A DNA stretch of 9,791 nucleotides from JBLNCE01 sp050260415 (GTDB lineage Bacteria > Bacillota > UBA4882 > JAAYXC01): positions 1-9,791 of the forward strand of contig JBLNCE010000020.1 in NCBI GenBank assembly GCA_050260415.1, written 5' to 3'. Under the pieces are notes generated by a model, which saw nothing but the letters and a program-made list of their open reading frames with translations, searched no databases and was not told the origin of the DNA. Shown here piece after piece: positions 5,965 through 9,791 of this stretch (the stretch's first letter is position 1; each line of letters starts with the position of its first letter). The position numbers and the translations under genes are program-made.

Positions 5965-6276
5965 ATGGCCACGCTTATCGGCTCCCTATTCGGGGAAGCG
6001 ACCGGCGCCGGCATGCAGGAAACGTTGGGGCTCAACGCTGTTTCCGCCGCCTCCGCCCTGGCCGCGGCCTATCTCGGGGCGGCCGTCGAGGCCTCAACCC
6101 CCGAGGTCAAGCGGCTCTTCTCGGACTACTTGAACCAAACCCTGGTGGCGCAACAGACGCTGACGGAGTTGGTCGTGCAAAAAGGATGGAGCAATCCGTA
6201 CGACACGCCGGAGAACCAGCTCCAAGCCGCCTATCGGCAAGCACAAGAGGTCTTGGGCGCCGAGCGCGAACAATAG
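5965..6276 (+). CDS. CotF-like spore coat protein
   Basis: A 103-aa protein. The central and C-terminal part fits the CotF domain: AAYLGAAVEASTPEVKRLFS, followed by a helix ending in TELVVQKGWSNPYDT, where KGW plus Pro/Tyr is the usual CotF close. The N-terminus, rich in Gly and Ala (GSLFGEATGAG, AASALAAAYLGAA), is less typical. The ATG at 5965 follows GGGGAGG (5949-5955), and the gap to the previous stop is 2 nt. The two small coat-type proteins are probably made together in the mother cell or on the forespore surface, by analogy with CotF. Confidence 0.72.
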   Translation: MATLIGSLFGEATGAGMQETLGLNAVSAASALAAAYLGAAVEASTPEVKRLFSDYLNQTLVAQQTLTELVVQKGWSNPYDTPENQLQAAYRQAQEVLGAEREQ

Positions 6277-6300
6277 CTTCGGTCGATCTTGGACGTCCAC

Positions 6301-6330
6301 AAGCCCTTCGTCAGCGGCGAGGGGCTTTTG
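6301..6330 (+). terminator. Rho-independent terminator of the coat-protein pair
   Basis: AAGCCCTTCG (6301-6310) pairs with CGAGGGGCTT (6318-6327) over 10 bp, including one G-T pair, around a 7-nt loop. It ends in TTTT, 24 nt after the CotF-like stop. Confidence 0.85.
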
Positions 6331-6414
6331 CATGTTTCCCTCGTGCAGAAGCAGCAGGAAAAGACGGGGGGCGGATGGAAAGAGGTATCTAACCCAAGCT
6401 AGGGGGGCATCCAG

Positions 6415-7557
6415 ATGGTCTTTTGGGCTCTCTTCATCATTTTCTTCCCGGCCTTGATCCTCTACATCTGTCACCGGGTCCCGATCCTGGATAAGATCGG
6501 CGCCGTTCTCCTCTGCTACGCGGCCGGCATGGCCCTGGGCAATCTCGGCCTGATCCCCGCCGCGGCCCGCGGAGCGCAAGAAGCGCTCATGACGTACACG
6601 ATCCCCATCGCCCTACCCCTGCTCTTTTTCTCCATCGACGTGCGGCAGTGGTTCCGGTTGGCCGGCGTCTCCATCTTCGCGTTCCTACTGCAGACCGTGG
6701 CCGTGCTCGTCAGCGCCACGGTCGCCTTCCTCGTCTTCCGGGGCGCGATCGGCCCGGAGACGAACAAAGCCGTGGGGATGCTGATCGGCTGCTATACCGG
6801 GGGCACCATCAACCTGAATGCCATCGGCCTGGCGCTGGGCGTGGAAAAGAATCTCTTCATGGCGGTCAACGTGGCCGACATGGTGATTACGCCTTTCTAT
6901 CTCCTCCTGGCCATCACCGTCATGCAACGCATCCTGCTTCTAGTCCTGCCGCCTTTCCGGGACATGGCGGGCGCCGCGGCGAGCGCCGCCGAAGCGCAAG
7001 ACTTCACCAGCTATTACGGGATCTTAGCCCCGAGCCGGCTCTTGGGGCTCGCCAAATCGTTCGGGCTGGCCTTGCTCATTTTTGCCGTCGGGGGAGGCGC
7101 CTCCTTCCTCTGGCCGCAGTACTCGGCTTTGGTGGCGATCCTCATCGTTTCCACGCTTGGAATCGCCTGTTCCTTTATCCCCTCCATCCGGCGGATCGAG
7201 ATGAGTTTCCAGTTGGGACACTATATCATTCTCGTGTTTTGCCTGACCTTGAGTTCACTGGCGGACCTGGGGCAACTGCTCACCGCGGCGCCCGCGGCCA
7301 TGGCGATGGTGGGTCTCATGGTCGCCGTCTGCGTCGTGGTCCATGTCCTTTTGGCCGCCATCTTCCGCATCGACGCCGATACGATCATCACCACCTCCAT
7401 CGCGGGGATCTTCTCGCCGCCCTTCATCCCCATGGTCGCGGCGGCGCTCAAAAACCGCGCCATGATCGTGACCGGGGTAATCACGGGCATCATCGGCTGG
7501 GTGATCGGGACCTATCTAGGGATTGGGTATGCGTATTTGTTGGGGGCGATATTCTAA
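6415..7557 (+). CDS. DUF819 family multi-pass membrane protein (YjcL-like)
   Basis: A 380-aa, very hydrophobic protein with about ten predicted membrane segments. The first is WALFIIFFPALILYIC (4-19), then KIGAVLLCYAAGMALG, then IPIALPLLFFSID. The motif GCYTGGTINLNAIGLALG (125-142), with its Gly-Gly-Thr-x-Asn, is characteristic of the DUF819 family. The gene is full length. AGGGGGG (6401-6407) lies 7 nt before the ATG. The substrate is unknown; secondary transport is the usual guess. It follows the coat-pair terminator, so it is probably a separate unit, and it converges with the GNAT gene 38 bp downstream with no clear terminator between. Confidence 0.83.
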   Translation: MVFWALFIIFFPALILYICHRVPILDKIGAVLLCYAAGMALGNLGLIPAAARGAQEALMTYTIPIALPLLFFSIDVRQWFRLAGVSIFAFLLQTVAVLVSATVAFLVFRGAIGPETNKAVGMLIGCYTGGTINLNAIGLALGVEKNLFMAVNVADMVITPFYLLLAITVMQRILLLVLPPFRDMAGAAASAAEAQDFTSYYGILAPSRLLGLAKSFGLALLIFAVGGGASFLWPQYSALVAILIVSTLGIACSFIPSIRRIEMSFQLGHYIILVFCLTLSSLADLGQLLTAAPAAMAMVGLMVAVCVVVHVLLAAIFRIDADTIITTSIAGIFSPPFIPMVAAALKNRAMIVTGVITGIIGWVIGTYLGIGYAYLLGAIF

Positions 7558-7595
7558 AGCAACCCCGAGAAATATGGGGATATGATTTCCCGGAT

Positions 7596-8705
7596 CTAGA
7601 GCGCCCGGCTGTACACCCGATAGGTCTTATAATGCTCTCCCCCCGCTCCTTCCACGTCCCGCCGCATCGGGAGGTTCTCCTCGCGGATGGTCGAGCCTTC
7701 GCCCCATTTTATGCCTTTCCGGCCCGCCGCTTCAAAGGTTCGCACGTAGATGGCGGCGGTGACGCCCTTCCGGCGCCATTCCGGGACCACGAAGAGCACG
7801 AAGAAGCGGAGGGCCTCGATCCTGCGGCGCCAATACAGAAACTTCAACCACCCGAAGGGCAGGAGCCAGCCGTTCAGATGGATCAGCGCCTGGTTCAGAT
7901 CGGGCATGGTGATGCTGAAGCCGATGGGCTGGCCGCCGGCGCGCGCGATGTAGATCAGGTCGGGATCGGCATATGCCTTGAGGCCGCGCGCGATCTCCTC
8001 GACCTGTGCGAGCGTGGGCGGGACCTGGTCGGGCCACTCGGGCATGGCCCGCTGCAAGATGTGGTAGATATCATGAACCTCGCGATCGAGGTGCGCCAGG
8101 TCGAGCCGGTCGAGATGAAAACCGTAGCGTTCCTGGGCGTATTCCACGGCCCGCGGGTTCTTCGGCATCCTGTACGACAGACGGTAGGCATACCAATCGC
8201 CGAACTTTTCCAGGCCGTATCGCTCAAAAAACTTCTGATAATACGGGGGGTTATAGGAATCCATCAAGACCGGCGGCGAGTCGAATCCCTGGATGAGCAA
8301 GCCGCGATAATCGTCGCCCCCGGTGGGCGAGACCGGGCCGCGCATCCGGTCGCAGCCGCGCCCCGCCAGGTAGGTACCCGCCGCGTCGAGCAGGGTTTGT
8401 GCCGCCTCGTAATCCTCGATCGACTCAAAGAGGGAAAACCAGCCGTCCCGGCAGTTTTTGGCCGCGTTGGTCGATTCATCGACGCCCGCCATGATCCGGC
8501 CCGCCGGACGGCCGTCCCGGTACGCGACGAAGAGGCGGTATGGCCCCCTCTTTAGGTATCCGTTGCTTCGGGCGTCAATGGTCCGCCGCATCTTGGCAAT
8601 CAGCGGGGGAACCCAGTTGGGATCGCCGCGATAGATCCGCCAGGGCATATGGAGGAAATCGCGCCTGGCTCTACGGGTTTCGACCGTTTTGATGGTGACG
8701 CTCAT
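7596..8705 (-). CDS. Large GNAT-fold N-acetyltransferase-like protein
   Basis: A 369-aa protein. It opens with a conserved segment (RRDFLHMPWRIYRGDPNWVP) seen in a family of uncharacterised GNAT-like proteins. A first degenerate domain holds RLFVAYRDGRPAGRIMA. The C-terminal GNAT domain shows FFVLFVVPEWRRKGVTAAIY (about 303-320), where RRKGVT is the acetyl-CoA loop, and ends with EENLPMRRD and YKTYRVYS. The acceptor substrate is unknown. The ATG at 8705 is preferred over GTG 8714 because AAGGAGG (8717-8723) then stands 11 nt away. It begins 24 nt after the toxin stop and could be read from the antitoxin promoter. Confidence 0.83.
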   Translation of the reverse strand: MSVTIKTVETRRARRDFLHMPWRIYRGDPNWVPPLIAKMRRTIDARSNGYLKRGPYRLFVAYRDGRPAGRIMAGVDESTNAAKNCRDGWFSLFESIEDYEAAQTLLDAAGTYLAGRGCDRMRGPVSPTGGDDYRGLLIQGFDSPPVLMDSYNPPYYQKFFERYGLEKFGDWYAYRLSYRMPKNPRAVEYAQERYGFHLDRLDLAHLDREVHDIYHILQRAMPEWPDQVPPTLAQVEEIARGLKAYADPDLIYIARAGGQPIGFSITMPDLNQALIHLNGWLLPFGWLKFLYWRRRIEALRFFVLFVVPEWRRKGVTAAIYVRTFEAAGRKGIKWGEGSTIREENLPMRRDVEGAGGEHYKTYRVYSRAL

Positions 8706-8729
8706 CTGCGACACGCCCTCCTTGATTCC

Positions 8730-9251
8730 TTATCCCTTGCGAGACCTTCGGCGACCTCCGCGCCGTCCCGCGGCGACCGGAGCCGGCGTATAATCCGCCG
8801 CGGGCTCTTGCAGTAATGAGGGATGGGCAAACGGATTCCTTACCACCACGTCACCATAGCACGCCCCATCCGGCAAATCTTCGGACCATAGCAGCCGGCA
8901 ACCGAGGCGTTGGGCGCTGGTGATGATGGCGGCGTCCCAGTATGAGAGTTTATCGCGCCGGGCTAACTCGATGGCCGCCAGGACATCAGCGGTGACGGGA
9001 GAATGTACCCGCCACTGGGCCACATCGGCGACGACACCCGCGGCATCATCAATAGATATTGGATTCTTGATTTTTCGTGTGGCATTCGTGAAGAATTCCT
9101 GCAAGACCTGAATACTCAGACACCCCAGACCGGATTGCCAAAGCCCGACCAGTATCCCCCGGGCTCGTTCCCCTTTGGCGCCCGCGGAATCATCGTAGGC
9201 GTAGATCAGAATATTCGTATCAACAAACTGCTTCGGATGGTCAACGCTCAT
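8730..9251 (-). CDS. vapC: PIN-domain ribonuclease toxin, VapC type
   Basis: A 173-aa protein with a PIN domain over residues 8-135. The metal-binding acids are visible: D11 (FVDTNILIYAYD), E52 (LSIQVLQEFF), D106 (LSYWDAAII) and D125 (LLWSEDLPDG). VapC toxins cut tRNA or rRNA and are held by a cognate antitoxin. After the domain there is an unusual tail of about 25 residues with proline and then arginine runs (AAGRRGGRRRSRKG). The ATG at 9251 gives an 11-nt overlap with the antitoxin gene; an ATG at 9260 would add three residues. Either fits translational coupling. Confidence 0.9.
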   Translation of the reverse strand: MSVDHPKQFVDTNILIYAYDDSAGAKGERARGILVGLWQSGLGCLSIQVLQEFFTNATRKIKNPISIDDAAGVVADVAQWRVHSPVTADVLAAIELARRDKLSYWDAAIITSAQRLGCRLLWSEDLPDGACYGDVVVRNPFAHPSLLQEPAADYTPAPVAAGRRGGRRRSRKG

Positions 9252-9483
9252 GCAGTTCATCCCTGGACCACGTTATTTTGCCGTTAGTCCCCATGTTAAA
9301 GCCCTTCTTCATTAGCGCCAACTGCCGCGCGCGCGCCTGGGCGTAGGCATCATCATTGCGGACTAAATCTTCCAGCATCTCCACCATGAGCCCCGAGACC
9401 GAGGTCTGCCTCTCCACCGCGATATGTTTGACGCGGCGCAGTGTCTCTTTGGGGACGGAGAGGGTGATGTTCTGGTATTCCAT
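9241..9483 (-). CDS. Ribbon-helix-helix antitoxin partner of VapC
   Basis: An 80-aa protein. The N-terminal MEYQNITLSVPKETLRRVKH is a ribbon-helix-helix strand plus first helix, followed by the VSGLMVEMLEDLV helix. The C-terminal half (ALMKKGFNMGTNGKITW, closing in SRDELHER) is the toxin-binding type tail common in antitoxins of PIN toxins. The ATG at 9483 is set by GGAGGTGG immediately upstream and by the start of homology; the frame is open a further 17 codons but crosses the promoter. It should dimerise, bind the palindrome upstream and neutralise the toxin. Confidence 0.88.
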   Translation of the reverse strand: MEYQNITLSVPKETLRRVKHIAVERQTSVSGLMVEMLEDLVRNDDAYAQARARQLALMKKGFNMGTNGKITWSRDELHER

Positions 9484-9494
9484 CGGTTCCACCT

Positions 9495-9534
9495 CCACGT
9501 AAACAAGTGTAACACGAATACACGTGGATTGCAA
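9495..9534 (-). promoter_or_regulatory. Promoter and palindromic operator of the toxin-antitoxin operon
   Basis: On the minus strand, TTGCAA (9534-9529) and TACACT (9511-9506) are 17 bp apart and form a sigma-A-type promoter. Two nested inverted repeats overlap it: CCACGT/ACGTGG (9495-9500 and 9522-9527) and GTGTA/TACAC (9507-9511 and 9519-9523). This layout fits autorepression by the RHH antitoxin. Confidence 0.62.
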
Positions 9535-9659
9535 TAAATGGTAGGTTCAGTTTTCGCGCTCTTGGCATCGCTGATCTTTACCGGCAAAGGTAAATGCGTT
9601 ACCAGGGCAAGAAGAGTTGAAGCTTACCCGTCGCTAAGAATTCCCCCGGTCAAATCCGG

Positions 9660-9689
9660 TGGACAGCTGAGGCCGCACCCTGGTATGAT
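9660..9689 (+). promoter_or_regulatory. Promoter of the Ada/AlkA-type gene
   Basis: TGGACA (9660-9665) and TATGAT (9684-9689) are 18 bp apart, each matching the sigma-A consensus at five of six positions. The ATG follows only 6 nt after the -10 box, so the transcript would begin at or next to the start codon. Confidence 0.6.
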
Positions 9690-9695
9690 TGGTGC

Positions 9696-9791
9696 ATGAG
9701 CTTGACCGCAGAACGGATGCTGGACCGGTTCTACGCGCGCGACGCGGCTTACGACGGCCGCTTTATCACCGGCGTGCTCTCCACGGGGATC
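9696..9791 (+). CDS. Ada/AlkA-type alkylation-repair protein (5' end only)
   Basis: The window holds 32 codons. The segment MLDRFYARDAAYDGRFITG followed by VLSTGI is the start of the Ada metal-binding domain, just before the usual YCRPxC zinc site, which would lie past the window end. The domain occurs in Ada methyltransferase-regulators and as a front part of AlkA-type 3-methyladenine glycosylases; the fragment cannot tell them apart. There is no ribosome site before the ATG. Confidence 0.8.
   Translation, partial: MSLTAERMLDRFYARDAAYDGRFITGVLSTGI

Noticed and set aside
6648..8555. A 635-codon open frame on the plus strand
   Set aside because: It reads DUF819 in the wrong frame and then antisense to the GNAT gene; its composition is Arg/His/Gly-rich without any domain, as expected for a shadow in GC-rich DNA.
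1..9791. CRISPR array, rRNA or insertion-sequence transposase
   Set aside because: No regularly spaced direct repeats, rRNA motifs or transposase-like proteins were seen on either strand.

Overview
The window looks like chromosomal DNA of a high-GC, endospore-forming Firmicute. The support is a cluster of spore genes (a SpoVAC-like protein, a DUF1657 protein, two YetF/DUF421 proteins, a DUF4363-type lipoprotein and two CotF-like coat proteins). Start sites carry strong AGGAGG-type ribosome sites and often use TTG or GTG codons. A species cannot be named from the sequence alone.

Left part (1-2230): a tRNA-Leu(CAG) gene with encoded CCA and a strong terminator. About 1.28 kb further on, a near-identical copy of that terminator appears. 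The DNA between the copies reads as more AT-rich than its neighbours. It holds a headless gene stump, a proteasome-type Ntn-hydrolase gene broken by one extra base, and about 240 bp with no convincing gene. Directly after the second terminator copy lies the 3' part of a DUF4143 ATPase gene. This looks like an integration or deletion hot spot next to a tRNA gene.

Middle part (2250-6330): the spore region. A minus-strand pair (YetF, then a DUF4363-type lipoprotein) diverges from a plus-strand pair (DUF1657, then a YetF protein with a DUF1657-like tail, the '2Duf' architecture). A good candidate forespore (sigma-G type) promoter precedes DUF1657. After a palindromic repeat cluster comes a spoVAC gene that lacks its last membrane segment, with no spoVAD or spoVAEb behind it. 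A small four-cysteine zinc-ribbon protein is coupled to it, and two short CotF-like proteins and a terminator follow. The set resembles a decayed or rearranged version of the mobile spoVA/2duf operons linked to spore resistance and germination.

Right part (6415-9791): a DUF819 membrane protein points towards a minus-strand row of RHH antitoxin, PIN-domain toxin and a large GNAT-fold protein, which may be one transcript from an autoregulated vapBC-type promoter. The window ends in the first 32 codons of an Ada/AlkA-type alkylation-repair gene, whose promoter sits so close to the ATG that the mRNA may be leaderless.
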